Shown: positions 49,284 to 60,413, numbered from the stretch's first letter. The stretch is DNA of 64,000 nt from an uncultured Flavobacteriaceae bacterium (GCA_913061125.1 CAJXUB010000004.1:1-64000), one strand, 5' to 3'. A program made the numbers and translations. The notes: generated by a model from the sequence alone, not told the origin.

Positions 49284-49520
49284 TTATTTTAAAAATCCTT
49301 TAGATTTTGCTTGTTTAATTGCTGCCGAAATACCGATTTTATTAATCGTTTTAAGCGCAGAAGCGGACACTTTAAGAGTGATCCATTTATCTTCTTCAGG
49401 AATGTAGAAACGCTTTTTGATAAGGTTGGCATTAAACTTTCTCTTGGTTCGGTTCAACGCGTGCGATACATTGTTCCCTACCATTGCTTTCTTTCCCGTA
49501 AGTTCACAAATTCTTGACAT
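49284..49520 (-). CDS. rpmB: 50S ribosomal protein L28
   Basis: '[63 protein letters not shown]'. Confidence 0.97.
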   Translation of the reverse strand: MSRICELTGKKAMVGNNVSHALNRTKRKFNANLIKKRFYIPEEDKWITLKVSASALKTINKIGISAAIKQAKSKGFLK

Positions 49521-49600
49521 GATTTTTAATTTTATTGTTTTGATAGCTCAAAACGAGGTGCAAAAATACGAAATCTTCTAAAGTTCGCAAATTTTAAATA

Positions 49601-50848
49601 TCAATTTTTAAAAATTTCTTTTTGCATCATGGTCAGTGCCATATTGACCGCCTTGGTCACCACACGCTCTCGTTGTTTACCAAATACAAAATGCTGCGAA
49701 TAAACCGTCTTGGGAGTCGCAATTGCAATGTAAACAGTACCCACCTCGGCATTGGAATCGCCTTTGGTGGGCCCAGCATTCCCTGTGGTTGCGATGGCAT
49801 AATCAGAATTAAATTGCTTTTGAACCCCTATGGCCATGGCTTCAACTACCTCAGCACTCACCACAGAGTGCCGCTGAATGCTAGCACTTGTAACCCCCAA
49901 AATGTGTCTTTTTACGCTAGAATCGTAGGCCACAACACTTCCAAGAAAATACGCCGAGGCCCCAGCATGGGCTGTAAATTTTGAAGCAATTTTTCCGCCC
50001 GTGCAACTCTCGGCAACGGACAGCGTTTTCCCCATTTTAACCAACTGTTTCCCAATTATTTGTTCTATGGAGTTATTGTCTTCAAAACCCACAAAAATAT
50101 CAGAAATTTGTGGTAAAAGTGTATCAATCTGAGCTTGAATATCGGTTTGAACTTTAGCTTTATCAAATCCTTTGGAAGACAAGCGCAATCGCACACGACC
50201 AAGGTTGGGCAAATAGGCCAATTTGATTGAATTCGGAAGCTGATTTTCCCAATCCGAAATCCGATCGGCGATGACACTTTCACCTAAACCATAGGTGAGA
50301 ATGGTCTTGTGAAGAATAAAAGGAAGTTTAAAGGTTTTTGACAATCGGGGTAAAACTTCATTCCTCATCAGGGCTTTCATTTCGAAAGGAACGCCTGGCA
50401 TCGAAATAAAGACCGTCCCATCTTTCTCCATCCATAGCCCAGGTGCTGTCCCTGAATTATTCATAAGAACTGTGGCTTTGGAAGGCACCAATGCTTGATC
50501 TAGATTAACCTGCAAAAGGGGCTGTTTGATGTATTTTTTCCACAGATTTTTGATATGCTCAACCACCTTGGTATTTTGGACTAAAGTGTCTTCAAAATAC
50601 TCTGCTAATGTAGTTTTGGTAATATCGTCTTTAGTAGGGCCCAAGCCTCCAGTCATTAGAACAAAATCTACGCGTTTTTGTGCCGACTTCAAGGCCTTTA
50701 ATATATGTATTCTATCGTCTTGAACTGAAGTAATTTGGTACACCGAAATTCCGATATTATTGAGAGATTTTGCAATGTAGGCCGAATTGGAATCAACAAT
50801 TTGACCAATCAGAATTTCGTCCCCAATAGTTATAATTTCGGCCTTCAT
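49601..50848 (-). CDS. cinA: CinA family nicotinamide mononucleotide deamidase-related protein
   Basis: 'AEIITIGDEILIGQIVDSNSAYIAKSLNNIGI', 'LMTGGLGPTKDDITKTTLAEYF', C-terminal 'LSVAESCTGGKIASKFTAHAGASAYFLGSVVAYD'. Confidence 0.95.
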   Translation of the reverse strand: MKAEIITIGDEILIGQIVDSNSAYIAKSLNNIGISVYQITSVQDDRIHILKALKSAQKRVDFVLMTGGLGPTKDDITKTTLAEYFEDTLVQNTKVVEHIKNLWKKYIKQPLLQVNLDQALVPSKATVLMNNSGTAPGLWMEKDGTVFISMPGVPFEMKALMRNEVLPRLSKTFKLPFILHKTILTYGLGESVIADRISDWENQLPNSIKLAYLPNLGRVRLRLSSKGFDKAKVQTDIQAQIDTLLPQISDIFVGFEDNNSIEQIIGKQLVKMGKTLSVAESCTGGKIASKFTAHAGASAYFLGSVVAYDSSVKRHILGVTSASIQRHSVVSAEVVEAMAIGVQKQFNSDYAIATTGNAGPTKGDSNAEVGTVYIAIATPKTVYSQHFVFGKQRERVVTKAVNMALTMMQKEIFKN

Positions 50849-51460
50849 TTATTTTACTTTAATTGAAAAAAACAACTCCTCTTTAATGTAGCCCTCCAAG
50901 ACATCATTTTCCTCAACAGCTGACACGCCTGCTGGAGTCCCTGTAAATATGATATCCCCAATTTTTAACGTAAAAAATTGAGACACATAAGCGATAATAT
51001 CATCGATAGCGAGGAGCATATCTTTGGTATTACCCGACTGAACAACCGCGTTATTTTTCCTCAAACTAAAAGGCAATGCTGCTAGATTTCCATACGTTGA
51101 TTTGGGCACCCAACGTCCTACCACAGCCGAGCCGTCAAAAGCTTTAGCTTTTTCCCAAGGTAGCCCTTTGGATTTAAGCGTTTGTTGCAAATCTCTTGCC
51201 GTAAAATCGATCCCAAGCCCTATTTCGTTGTAGTATTTGTGAGCAAATTTTGATGCGATGTGTTTTCCAACTTTGTTGATTTTTACCAAAACTTCCACTT
51301 CATGCTGTACGTTCTTTGAGAAATCGGGAATGAAAAAGGGTTGATTCTTTAGTAAAATTGCCGAGTCAGGTTTGAGAAAAACCACCGGTTCTGTGGGTGT
51401 TTCATTTTTCAATTCAGCAATATGATTGCTGTAATTTCGACCGATGCAAATGAGTTTCAT
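50849..51460 (-). CDS. Fumarylacetoacetate hydrolase family protein
   Basis: 'KLICIGRNYSNHIAEL', 'PVVFLKPDSAILLKNQPF', 'GLGIDFTARDLQ', 'DIIFTGTPAGVSAVEENDVLEG'. Confidence 0.93.
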   Translation of the reverse strand: MKLICIGRNYSNHIAELKNETPTEPVVFLKPDSAILLKNQPFFIPDFSKNVQHEVEVLVKINKVGKHIASKFAHKYYNEIGLGIDFTARDLQQTLKSKGLPWEKAKAFDGSAVVGRWVPKSTYGNLAALPFSLRKNNAVVQSGNTKDMLLAIDDIIAYVSQFFTLKIGDIIFTGTPAGVSAVEENDVLEGYIKEELFFSIKVK

Positions 51461-52237
51461 CTACGGCAATTTCTGATTTAAGGATCGAAGTTTTATGTTG
51501 GTCAGAACTTTTTTGGTGTACAACGGAAAATCGGCGTCCAAAAGCCATCCAAAATATCCGGGATTGTGTTGTAGAATTTCGGTGACTTTTTTGCCTTTAT
51601 GTTTTCCAAAAGAAAAACACTCGTCGCCATCCGCATCAAATCCAATAAATCCCGCAAAGTCGGCCGATTTTCGTCTGGTGCTAAATTCTGCTAAGAATTG
51701 TGCATCGTTTTCAAGCTCGTCATAACGGTCCAATTGGGCTTTTAGAACGTGGTACGTCGCTATGGTATCGGCTTCGGCACTGTGGGCATTATCCAAAGTT
51801 TTGTCGCAATAAAATTTTAGTGCAGCCGACAAGGTACGTTGTTCCATTTTATGAAAAATGGTTTGAACATCAATGGACTTTCGATTCTTCATGTCAAAAT
51901 CAATCCCAGCACGAAGTAATTCTTCTGCCAAAAGTGGTATATCAAATCGGTTGGAATTGAAACCGCCAAGATCCGCATCTTTAATCCAGGTGTAAACCTC
52001 TTTGGCTAACGTCTTGAATGTAGGTGCATTGGCTACATTTTCGTTGGTAATCCCGTGAACCGCTGTGGCTTGAGCTGGAATGGGCATCTCTGGATTTACC
52101 CGCCAAGTTTTATTTTCTTCTTTTCCGTTTGGAAAGACTTTTAAAATGGAAATTTCGACAATTCTGTCCGATGTAATATTAATTCCTGTTGTTTCTAGAT
52201 CAAAAAAACAAAGGGGTTTTGTTAAGTTAAGTTGCAT
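51461..52237 (-). CDS. 3'-5' exonuclease (DnaQ-like, exonuclease domain)
   Basis: 'LCFFDLETTGINITSDRIVEISILKV', 'AVHGITNENVANAPTF', 'NSRFDIPLLAEEL' type Exo motifs, 'NAHSAEADTIATYHVL'. Confidence 0.92.
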   Translation of the reverse strand: MQLNLTKPLCFFDLETTGINITSDRIVEISILKVFPNGKEENKTWRVNPEMPIPAQATAVHGITNENVANAPTFKTLAKEVYTWIKDADLGGFNSNRFDIPLLAEELLRAGIDFDMKNRKSIDVQTIFHKMEQRTLSAALKFYCDKTLDNAHSAEADTIATYHVLKAQLDRYDELENDAQFLAEFSTRRKSADFAGFIGFDADGDECFSFGKHKGKKVTEILQHNPGYFGWLLDADFPLYTKKVLTNIKLRSLNQKLP

Positions 52238-52241
52238 AATT

Positions 52242-53564
52242 TTAAATCGTTCGATTTTCGTCCCAAGATTCCAAAATATCTTTGACTGTTTTAAGAAATT
52301 GACCGCCCAAAGCGCCGTTTACCACGCGGTGGTCGTAGGAGTGCGAAAGGAACATTTTCTGACGAATTCCTATAAAATCACCGGCATTAGTTTCAATCAC
52401 TGCTGGTACTTTTCGAATGGCGCCAAGAGCCAAGATACCCACTTGAGGTTGATTGATGATGGGAGTCCCCATGATGCTCCCAAAACTTCCAACGTTAGTC
52501 ACCGTGTAAGTTCCACCTTGAATATCATCTGGATTAAGCCGGTTCGTTCTGGCGCGATTGGCCAAATCATTCACCCGCTTGGTCATCCCCATAAGGTTCA
52601 ATTGGTCGGCATGTTTGATGACTGGAACAATAAGATTTCCGTCGGCTAGTGCTGTTGCCATACCAAGATTTATGGCTTTGCGTTTGATAATGGTTTCTCC
52701 TTCCACGGAAATATTAAGCATTGGATGAATGGTTAATGCCTTGGCTACGGCCTCCATAAAAATGGGAGTAAATGTAATTTTTTCTCCAGTTTGATTTTGA
52801 AATTGGGCTTTTACCCTCTGACGCCAATTCCAAATTTTGGTAACATCAACTTCAATAAAAGATTGCACATGAGCAGACGTTTGAATGGAATTAAGCATAT
52901 GCTTCGAAATGAGTTTTCCCATACGGGTCATTTCTATAATTTCATCCTCACCGCGCTGGACTGGTGGAACAACTGGGGCAGGAAATTCTGAAACTGCTGG
53001 TGATTTTAAAACTGGAGATGCCACCTCAGCGGAGCGGTTTTTTAAATAGGTCAAAATATCCTTTTTGGTAACTCGCCCGTCCTTTCCACTTCCAAAAACT
53101 TGATCCAATTCTGCTTGGGAAATACCTTCTTTTTTGGCAATATTTTTTACCAGTGGAGAGTAAAATCGTGACCCGTTAGAGCTGATTGGAGTGGTAATGG
53201 ATTTAGCTTCGCTAAGGGGTTGTTCCACTTTGGCGACCACCTCGGGCGTTGGAAGGATTTCGTCCGGGGACGGTTCAGACATTGGTGTTTCGTTTTTTGT
53301 GATTTCTTGAGGGCTATCGCCATCGCCTGTTTCAATCACAGCAAAGGTTTGGCCAACTTGAACCACAGCATCCACGTCAAATTTTTTTTCTATCAAAATT
53401 CCGCTAACCTCGCTTGGAACATCGCTATCGACCTTGTCAGTAGAGATTTCAACCACGGATTCATCCACATCCACAGAATCGCCAATGTTTTTTAACCATG
53501 CATTGATGGTTGCTTCTGCAACGCTTTCGCCCATCTTGGGAAGTTTCAGCTCAAATTTTGCCAT
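52242..53564 (-). CDS. 2-oxo acid dehydrogenase E2 component (dihydrolipoamide acyltransferase)
   Basis: Track ORF extends to 53600; the internal start at 53564 gives the canonical MAKFELKLPKMGESVAEATINAWL. Lipoyl 'EISTDKVDSDVPS', peripheral-subunit-binding domain, catalytic 'LSHSYDHRVVNGALGGQFL'. Confidence 0.94.
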   Translation of the reverse strand: MAKFELKLPKMGESVAEATINAWLKNIGDSVDVDESVVEISTDKVDSDVPSEVSGILIEKKFDVDAVVQVGQTFAVIETGDGDSPQEITKNETPMSEPSPDEILPTPEVVAKVEQPLSEAKSITTPISSNGSRFYSPLVKNIAKKEGISQAELDQVFGSGKDGRVTKKDILTYLKNRSAEVASPVLKSPAVSEFPAPVVPPVQRGEDEIIEMTRMGKLISKHMLNSIQTSAHVQSFIEVDVTKIWNWRQRVKAQFQNQTGEKITFTPIFMEAVAKALTIHPMLNISVEGETIIKRKAINLGMATALADGNLIVPVIKHADQLNLMGMTKRVNDLANRARTNRLNPDDIQGGTYTVTNVGSFGSIMGTPIINQPQVGILALGAIRKVPAVIETNAGDFIGIRQKMFLSHSYDHRVVNGALGGQFLKTVKDILESWDENRTI

Positions 53565-53632
53565 ATGTGCACGTTTGTTTGGGTCTTGTATGGTTGGCAA
53601 AATTAAAGAAAATTGTCGATATATTCAATTGT

Positions 53633-54763
53633 TTAAAAATAGGTTCTGTATTCAAAGCGGTCAAAATGAATAACCTCGCCTCGGCGATTGGATACGTCAC
53701 TTCCAACGCAATAGGTGGTGTGTTTAGGCCATATTTTGAACGATACATTTGGCGTTTTGTAAGTGTTAATGTGATGAATAATTTGTTTAAATGTTAGACA
53801 GGTGGTATCCAACACCAAATCTATTTTTTGATTTTTTCTCAATTCATCCGTGTTGGAAACAGAATGCACTTCTATGCGTGATAACCAGGAGGCTTCAGAA
53901 TGGGGTTGCAGAATCGAAACGGATTTAGAATTGGGTGGGTTGGATTTTTTCAAATCCAACTTAGGCAAAACGCGAGGTAATAATTCTGTGATTATTCGTA
54001 CGGCAAAACTGACGGCTTTTTTGGATTTGAAATGCTTGTCGTGAAACAATTGCATGGCACCGTAAAACCATTTAAAATACGTTTTGTTTTTTAAGGTACT
54101 TTCGCCTTTAAAATGAATAATAGTCGAGTCAGAAAAATAGTAATTTTTATACCCTGATTTTTGCACACGATAGCACAAATCGATGTCTTCGCCATACATG
54201 AAAAAATCTTCATCAAACCCCTCCAACGACTGGTAAAGTTCGCGTTGCATTAGCATAAACGCACCAGTCAAAACATCAACTTCGCAAGAGGAGTTTTCGG
54301 GAACAGTTGTGGCGTAGTAATTTTTGGAAAACCCCATCAATTTCTGAAAGGCAATTCTGATGGTTGGAACATGCCGCTTGCTTTCTGGAAGGAATTGGCC
54401 GGAGCCGTTAATCATTCTGCACCCCACAATTCCTAAATTGGATTTGCCCTCTGCAAATTTTATGGCTTTATGAAACGTGTCTTCAGACACAACTGTATCT
54501 GGGTTCAAAATACAAATAAACTCGCCTTTGGCTTGTTTTACCGCTTGATTGTTGGCTTTTGAAAATCCAATATTATTTTGGTTTTCAATCACAATAACGT
54601 TGGGAAATTTGGTTTGAATCATGGCACAGCTGTTGTCCTTGGAGTCGTTGTCAATTACAATAATTTCGGATGGAATTCCCTCTAGTGCAGCGGTAACACT
54701 TTGAAGGCACAACTCCAAAAAATAGCGCACATTATAATTTAAAATGACAACCGAAAGCTTCAA
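53633..54763 (-). CDS. Glycosyltransferase family 2 protein
   Basis: 'LSVVILNYNVRYFLELCLQSV...EIIVIDNDSKDNS...IGFSKANNQAVKQAKGEFICILNPDTVV...GFDEDFFMYGEDIDLCYRVQKSGYKNYYF'. Confidence 0.94.
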   Translation of the reverse strand: MKLSVVILNYNVRYFLELCLQSVTAALEGIPSEIIVIDNDSKDNSCAMIQTKFPNVIVIENQNNIGFSKANNQAVKQAKGEFICILNPDTVVSEDTFHKAIKFAEGKSNLGIVGCRMINGSGQFLPESKRHVPTIRIAFQKLMGFSKNYYATTVPENSSCEVDVLTGAFMLMQRELYQSLEGFDEDFFMYGEDIDLCYRVQKSGYKNYYFSDSTIIHFKGESTLKNKTYFKWFYGAMQLFHDKHFKSKKAVSFAVRIITELLPRVLPKLDLKKSNPPNSKSVSILQPHSEASWLSRIEVHSVSNTDELRKNQKIDLVLDTTCLTFKQIIHHINTYKTPNVSFKIWPKHTTYCVGSDVSNRRGEVIHFDRFEYRTYF

Positions 54764-54766
54764 TAA

Positions 54767-55384
54767 TTAGGATTTTAGAGATACCTCAAATGGCACTCTG
54801 TTGGTTATACTTCTACCGAGGGTAACCTCATCGGCATATTCTAGCTCGTCGCCTACGGAAATCCCTCTTGCAATGGCTGAACAAACCACGTTGGTGTGTT
54901 GAATTTGTTTGTAGATGTAAAAATTGGTGGTATCGCCTTCCATCGTGGAGCTTAAAGCAAAAATCAGTTCTTTCACGTCTCCCGATGTCACTTTGTCTAC
55001 TAAACTTTGAATGTTTAAATCGTTTGGTCCTATGCCATCCATTGGCGATATTTTACCCCCCAGCACGTGGTACAATCCTTTAAAACTGGCGGTAGTTTCT
55101 ATGGCCATCACGTCGCGGATGTCTTCAACCACACAAATGGTTTGTTTATTTCGGTTGGGATTCGAACAAATATCACATATTTCGGTATCGGAAATGTTGT
55201 GGCAATTGGTGCAAAAGTTGATATTCGCTCTCATTTCGGTCAGTGCTTTGGAAAGGAGTTGCGTTTGCGACTCGGGTTGTCTCATCAGATGCAACACCAA
55301 TCGCAGTGCTGTACGGCGCCCAATTCCTGGCAATTGCGCTACCTCATCTACTGCATTTTGCAACAATTTTGATGAAAATTCCAT
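54767..55384 (-). CDS. recR: Recombination mediator RecR
   Basis: '[17 protein letters not shown]', zinc finger '[18 protein letters not shown]', TOPRIM '[16 protein letters not shown]...[19 protein letters not shown]'. Confidence 0.97.
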   Translation of the reverse strand: MEFSSKLLQNAVDEVAQLPGIGRRTALRLVLHLMRQPESQTQLLSKALTEMRANINFCTNCHNISDTEICDICSNPNRNKQTICVVEDIRDVMAIETTASFKGLYHVLGGKISPMDGIGPNDLNIQSLVDKVTSGDVKELIFALSSTMEGDTTNFYIYKQIQHTNVVCSAIARGISVGDELEYADEVTLGRSITNRVPFEVSLKS

Positions 55385-55548
55385 GAGTTAATTCGTTTTA
55401 ATTCAATGCTTTGAGATCCTATTTTATGGTCCCTTTTCAAAAAATAAGTAAAAACGGGGCAAGATTTTACGGGTTTATCTTAGAAAACTTTACTTTTGAG
55501 CCGGGCCTTCACTAGGCACAAAAACTCTACAAATATAAATTTATTGCT

Positions 55549-57003
55549 TTGAAAGGACAACATATTTTACTGCTCACTTTGGTATATTTTATATTTCTTG
55601 TCATCATTGCACGGCTGACCGGAAAAAATGACAGCAATACCGATTTTTTTAAAGCTGGAAAACAATCCCCATGGTATTTGGTTGCTTTTGGAATGATTGG
55701 AGCTTCGCTATCTGGAGTAACCTTTATCTCTGTCCCGGGCTGGGTCCAAAGTTCGCAGTTTAGCTACTTTCAAGTGTGTTTGGGGTACATAGCCGGATAT
55801 ATTGTTGTGGCCTTTGTGTTGCTGCCCATTTATTACAAATTAAATCTAACCTCAATTTACGAATATCTGCAACAACGATTCGGTCGTGTCAGTCACAAAA
55901 CTGGGGCATTTTTCTTTTTCGTTTCTCGAGTTTTAGGGGCCGCATTTCGCATGTACCTTGTAGCCATTGTATTGCATCAATTTGTATTTGAACAGTGGCA
56001 TATTCCTTTTGAAGTTACGGTGATTTTATCAATTCTCTTGATTTGGGTTTACACAAACAGAGGGGGTATAAAAACAATCGTGTGGACCGATACGCTTCAA
56101 ACACTTTTTATGATTTGCGCGGTTATCCTCTCGATTTATTTGATCACAGATAAATTGGGTTGGAGTTTTACAGAATTTTTAAATTCAGAAGATTTAAATC
56201 GTTACAGTTCCATGTTTCGAACGGAAACTATTTTAGCCAGAGACCATTTTCTTAAATCTTTCTTTGGAGGAATGTTTATCACCATTTGCATGACAGGGCT
56301 GGATCAGGATATGATGCAAAAAAATCTGACCTGTAGAAATTTAAAAGACGCTCAAAAAAACATGCTCTGGTTTAGTGTTGTACTCACGGTTGTTACCTTT
56401 TTATTTTTATTGCTGGGAGCCCTTTTGTTTATTTACGCCGAACGCTTTGGAATAGCATTACCACTTATGGATGGACAACCAAAAACGGATTTGTTGTTTC
56501 CTGAAATTGCCCTAAACAGCGGATTGGGGCTAACCCTGGCCTGTACTTTTGTCCTAGGGTTGATTGCAGCAGCTTACAGTAGCGCCGACAGCGCATTGAC
56601 ATCGCTTACAACCTCATTTTGTATTGATATTTTAAATTTTAAAAATCACACAGAAATCGAGCAAAAACGGATTCGAAAGCAAACCCATATCGGCATGAGT
56701 ATATTGCTTGTTGGGGTAATTATTGGCTTTAAACACATCTTGGATTCCAACGTTATTGACAGTCTACTCACAGTGTCAACGTACACCTACGGCCCACTAT
56801 TGGGCTTGTTCGCTTTTGGAATTTTTACAAATTACACGATTAAAGATCAGTATGTTTGGCTGGTGGCTCTCATGGCGGTTGGGATTTCATACGGCCTGGG
56901 CCAAATCCCGCCCGAACAACTTGGGGGCTATGTGATTGGCTATGAACTGCTGCCCCTCAACGGGTTGTTGACTTTCTTAGGATTAGTATTGATTCGTAGA
57001 TAA
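55549..57003 (+). CDS. Sodium:solute symporter family protein
   Basis: '[33 protein letters not shown]', multiple TM helices, '[26 protein letters not shown]'. TTG start. Confidence 0.93.
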   Translation: MKGQHILLLTLVYFIFLVIIARLTGKNDSNTDFFKAGKQSPWYLVAFGMIGASLSGVTFISVPGWVQSSQFSYFQVCLGYIAGYIVVAFVLLPIYYKLNLTSIYEYLQQRFGRVSHKTGAFFFFVSRVLGAAFRMYLVAIVLHQFVFEQWHIPFEVTVILSILLIWVYTNRGGIKTIVWTDTLQTLFMICAVILSIYLITDKLGWSFTEFLNSEDLNRYSSMFRTETILARDHFLKSFFGGMFITICMTGLDQDMMQKNLTCRNLKDAQKNMLWFSVVLTVVTFLFLLLGALLFIYAERFGIALPLMDGQPKTDLLFPEIALNSGLGLTLACTFVLGLIAAAYSSADSALTSLTTSFCIDILNFKNHTEIEQKRIRKQTHIGMSILLVGVIIGFKHILDSNVIDSLLTVSTYTYGPLLGLFAFGIFTNYTIKDQYVWLVALMAVGISYGLGQIPPEQLGGYVIGYELLPLNGLLTFLGLVLIRR

Positions 57004-57351
57004 CAAAACCAGCGTGCATGCAACTTCAAAAGGAATGTTGTAGTTTTCCAGTAAGTTGTAAAATTCAAGGTGTTCGGTACCTGGATTAAAGATGACACGT
57101 TTGGGATTTAGACTTAAAATGTAGTCCATATAGTCCCGTTGTCTTTTGGGATTAAGATAAAGTGTAACCGTATGAATATTGCTGTAGGGTTTAAAGGACG
57201 TATCAATGTCAACATCAGATATTCGACCGGGCTTTAAACCAAAGGCATGAACTGAAAAACCCTTTTGACGCAACAAATGGATGGCCTTATGGGAATACCG
57301 CTCTGGATTTAAAGAAGCCCCTAGTACTAAAGTTTTCAATTCCCCTACCAT
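56983..57351 (-). CDS. CoA-binding protein (YccU-like)
   Basis: '[39 protein letters not shown]...[39 protein letters not shown]'. Track start 57372; the internal Met at 57351 seems more likely. Confidence 0.88.
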   Translation of the reverse strand: MVGELKTLVLGASLNPERYSHKAIHLLRQKGFSVHAFGLKPGRISDVDIDTSFKPYSNIHTVTLYLNPKRQRDYMDYILSLNPKRVIFNPGTEHLEFYNLLENYNIPFEVACTLVLLSTNQY

Positions 57352-58355
57352 TTCATAATAATACTTCCCCAAGTGAAACCACTTCCAAATGCAGCTAAAA
57401 CAACAACATCGCCTGTTTTGATTTTACCTTGTTCGCAAGCTTCACTAAGGGCTATAGGGATGGAAGCTGCCGTCGTATTTCCGTAATTTTGAATGTTATT
57501 AAACACTTGATTATCAGAAAGTTGAAATTTCTTTTGGATGAATTGAGAAATGCGTAAATTGGCCTGATGAGGGACTAACATATCGATATCAGAAACCGCT
57601 AAACCGTTCGTTTCTAAACCTTCATTAATAACTTCACTAAACCGTCGTATGGCATTTTTAAATACAAATTGACCATTCATGTAGGGTCTGTAGCTCATAT
57701 CGTCCGGGTCGTTGTCTTCAATAATATCTGTTACCCAACGCTTCCCCATTCCAGGTGCTTCTGCAGCCAGCTCTAAAGCGTGCTGGCCTTCAGAATGCAA
57801 GTGTGAGGACAAAATCCCTTTGGTATTATCTTCCGTTCGGCTCAAAACAGCAGCACCAGCTCCATCACCAAAAATTACAGAAATGCTCCGACCTCTTGTG
57901 GAAACATCTATCCCTCGAGATTGCAACTCACTCCCAATAACCAGAACGTTTTTGTACATACCTGTTTTGATAAATTGATCGGCCACTGAAACGCCATAGA
58001 CAAAACCCGAACATTGGTTCCGTACATCCAAAGCGCCAACGGTACGAATCCCCAATGCCTCTTGAATTTGAACTCCAGGACCTGGGAAATAGTAATCTGG
58101 ACTAAGGGTTGCAAAAATGATAAAATCAATCTCATTTTTGTCAATACCAGCATTTTTTATGGCATTTTCGGCAGCTTTCAGCCCCATACTAAAGGTGGTA
58201 TTGCCATCCCCTTTTTTGGCCCAATGGCGTTTTTTAATCCCGGTACGCTCTTGAATCCAAGCGTCGTTGGTATCCATCAGTTGCGACAAATCGTCATTCG
58301 TAACCACATTATCTGGAACGTAATGCCCCATCCCTATTATTGTTGAATTGTACAT
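57345..58355 (-). CDS. 3-oxoacyl-ACP synthase III family protein (FabH-like)
   Basis: 'IIGMGHYVPDNVVTNDDL', 'DVRNQCSGFVYGVSVADQFIKTGMYKNVLVIGSE', 'LVPHQANLRISQFIQKKF', 'NYGNTTAASIPIALSEA'. Confidence 0.94.
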   Translation of the reverse strand: MYNSTIIGMGHYVPDNVVTNDDLSQLMDTNDAWIQERTGIKKRHWAKKGDGNTTFSMGLKAAENAIKNAGIDKNEIDFIIFATLSPDYYFPGPGVQIQEALGIRTVGALDVRNQCSGFVYGVSVADQFIKTGMYKNVLVIGSELQSRGIDVSTRGRSISVIFGDGAGAAVLSRTEDNTKGILSSHLHSEGQHALELAAEAPGMGKRWVTDIIEDNDPDDMSYRPYMNGQFVFKNAIRRFSEVINEGLETNGLAVSDIDMLVPHQANLRISQFIQKKFQLSDNQVFNNIQNYGNTTAASIPIALSEACEQGKIKTGDVVVLAAFGSGFTWGSIIMKW

Positions 58356-58479
58356 GAAGTATGTTTGTTGTTATTTCTACAAATATAAAATTTATAAAAT
58401 GTCAGTTTGTCACATTTTTAAAAATGGTACTCTTTTTGACAGAAGTTTAACACATTAACTTTAACAAATTTAAACTACA

Positions 58480-60390
58480 ATGAGCAAAGGAACCATCAAT
58501 GTATCAGTAGAAAATATTTTTCCACTGATTAAAAAATTTCTTTACAGTGATCACGAAATCTTTTTACGGGAATTGGTCAGTAATGCCACCGATGCCACAC
58601 TAAAACTGAAACATTTAACCAATATTGGTGAGGCAAAAGTTGAATACGGCGACCCGAAAATTGAAATAAAAATTGATAAAGACCAAAAGAAAATTCATCT
58701 TATCGATCAGGGAATTGGGATGACGGCCGACGAAGTTCAAAAATACATCAATGAAGTGGCTTTCTCTGGGGCTGAAGAGTTTTTGGATCAATACAAGGAT
58801 AAAGTAGAGGATGCAGGCATCATTGGCCATTTTGGCCTGGGGTTTTACTCTGCGTTTATGGTGGCTGAAAAAGTGGAAATTCTTACCAAATCTTATAAAG
58901 ACGAACCGGCAGCCCATTGGACCTGCGATGGCAGCCCGGAATACACTCTGGTGAAAAGTGATAAAAACGATAGAGGAACAGAAATTATTCTCCATATCGC
59001 AGAGGATTCTACAGAATTTTTAGAGGAAGCTCGAATTCGTGAGTTGTTGAATAAATACAACAAGTTCATGCCCGTCCCGATTAAATTCGGCACCAAAGAA
59101 ATCAACGATCCGGAGCATGAACCAAAAACAACTACCGACAAGGACGGGAAAGAAACAACAGAACCACACCGAAAAATAACGGTAGATAACATCATCAACA
59201 ATCCAAATCCGGCTTGGACGAAAACTCCTACCGATTTAAAAGATGAGGATTATAAAAGCTTTTACAGAGAATTGTACCCCATGCAGTTTGAAGAGCCGCT
59301 TTTTAACATTCATTTGAATGTGGATTATCCGTTTAATCTTACTGGGATTTTATATTTCCCAAAGTTAACTAACGATTTAAACATCCAAAAAGATAAAATT
59401 CAACTGTATCAAAATCAGGTGTTTGTAACGGACAATGTGGAGGGAATTGTTCCCGAATTTTTAACCATGCTTCGCGGCGTAATCGACTCGCCCGACATTC
59501 CATTGAATGTTTCCAGGTCGTATCTGCAAGCCGATGGAGCCGTAAAAAAAATATCATCCTACATCACCAAAAAGGTGGCCGATAAATTGAAATCATTATT
59601 CAAAGACAACCGAGAGGATTTTGAAGCCAAATGGAACGATATTAAAATCGTAATCGAATACGGCATGCTTTCTGAAGAAAAATTCTTCGATAAAGCGGAG
59701 GCCTTTGCCCTATTCCCGACCGTTGATGGTACGTACTACACCTACGATGAATTATACAATAAAATCAAAGCCAAGCAAACGGACAAAAATGATAAATTGG
59801 TCATTTTATACGCTTCCAATGCAGAGGAGCAGCACAGCTATATTGAGTCTGCAAAAGCGAAGGATTATGAGGTCTTGTTGTTGGATTCTCCAATTGTATC
59901 TCATTTGATTCAAAAATTGGAAAGCAGCAAAGAGAACGTTTCATTTTCTCGTGTGGATGCCGATCATATTGATAAGCTTATCCAAAAAGAAGATACCGCT
60001 ATTTCAAAATTATCGGAGGAAGAGAAAACACAGCTCGAAGAACAACTCAAATCTGTTATTTCGTCAGAGAAATTTATCATTCAGTTGGAGGCAATGGACA
60101 GCCATGCAGCGCCATTTATGATTACTCAACCGGAGTTTATGCGTCGCATGAAAGAAATGCAACAAACTGGTGGGGGCGGTATGTTTGGTATGGGCAACAT
60201 GCCAGAAATGTACAATCTTGTGGTTAATACAAACTCTGAATTGGTTGGGGATATTTTAAATACCAAAACAGCAAAAAAACGAGAGCGTTTAATTAATCAA
60301 AGTTTAGATTTAGCGCAACTCTCTCAAGGTCTATTGAAAGGGGAAGCCCTCACCAATTTCATCAAACGGAGTTATGATATGATCAAATAA
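58480..60390 (+). CDS. htpG: Molecular chaperone HtpG (Hsp90)
   Basis: 'SDHEIFLRELVSNATDATLKLKHL', 'LIDQGIGMTADEVQKYINEVAFSGAEEFL', 'IIGHFGLGFYSAFMVAEKVEI'. Confidence 0.98.
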   Translation: MSKGTINVSVENIFPLIKKFLYSDHEIFLRELVSNATDATLKLKHLTNIGEAKVEYGDPKIEIKIDKDQKKIHLIDQGIGMTADEVQKYINEVAFSGAEEFLDQYKDKVEDAGIIGHFGLGFYSAFMVAEKVEILTKSYKDEPAAHWTCDGSPEYTLVKSDKNDRGTEIILHIAEDSTEFLEEARIRELLNKYNKFMPVPIKFGTKEINDPEHEPKTTTDKDGKETTEPHRKITVDNIINNPNPAWTKTPTDLKDEDYKSFYRELYPMQFEEPLFNIHLNVDYPFNLTGILYFPKLTNDLNIQKDKIQLYQNQVFVTDNVEGIVPEFLTMLRGVIDSPDIPLNVSRSYLQADGAVKKISSYITKKVADKLKSLFKDNREDFEAKWNDIKIVIEYGMLSEEKFFDKAEAFALFPTVDGTYYTYDELYNKIKAKQTDKNDKLVILYASNAEEQHSYIESAKAKDYEVLLLDSPIVSHLIQKLESSKENVSFSRVDADHIDKLIQKEDTAISKLSEEEKTQLEEQLKSVISSEKFIIQLEAMDSHAAPFMITQPEFMRRMKEMQQTGGGGMFGMGNMPEMYNLVVNTNSELVGDILNTKTAKKRERLINQSLDLAQLSQGLLKGEALTNFIKRSYDMIK

Positions 60391-60413
60391 CTTTTTGAAC
60401 AATTGAAATCAAC

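Noticed and set aside
52080-52649. 189-aa plus-strand ORF spanning the exonuclease/E2 junction
   Set aside because: Antisense to two well-supported genes; no recognisable motif. The longest shadow ORF but still best explained by codon composition.
55011-55391. 126-aa plus-strand ORF opposite recR
   Set aside because: Antisense to recR; no homology recognisable.
58380-58480. CIRCE/HrcA operator upstream of htpG
   Set aside because: No TTAGCACTC-N9-GAGTGCTAA-like inverted repeat found in the intergenic region.
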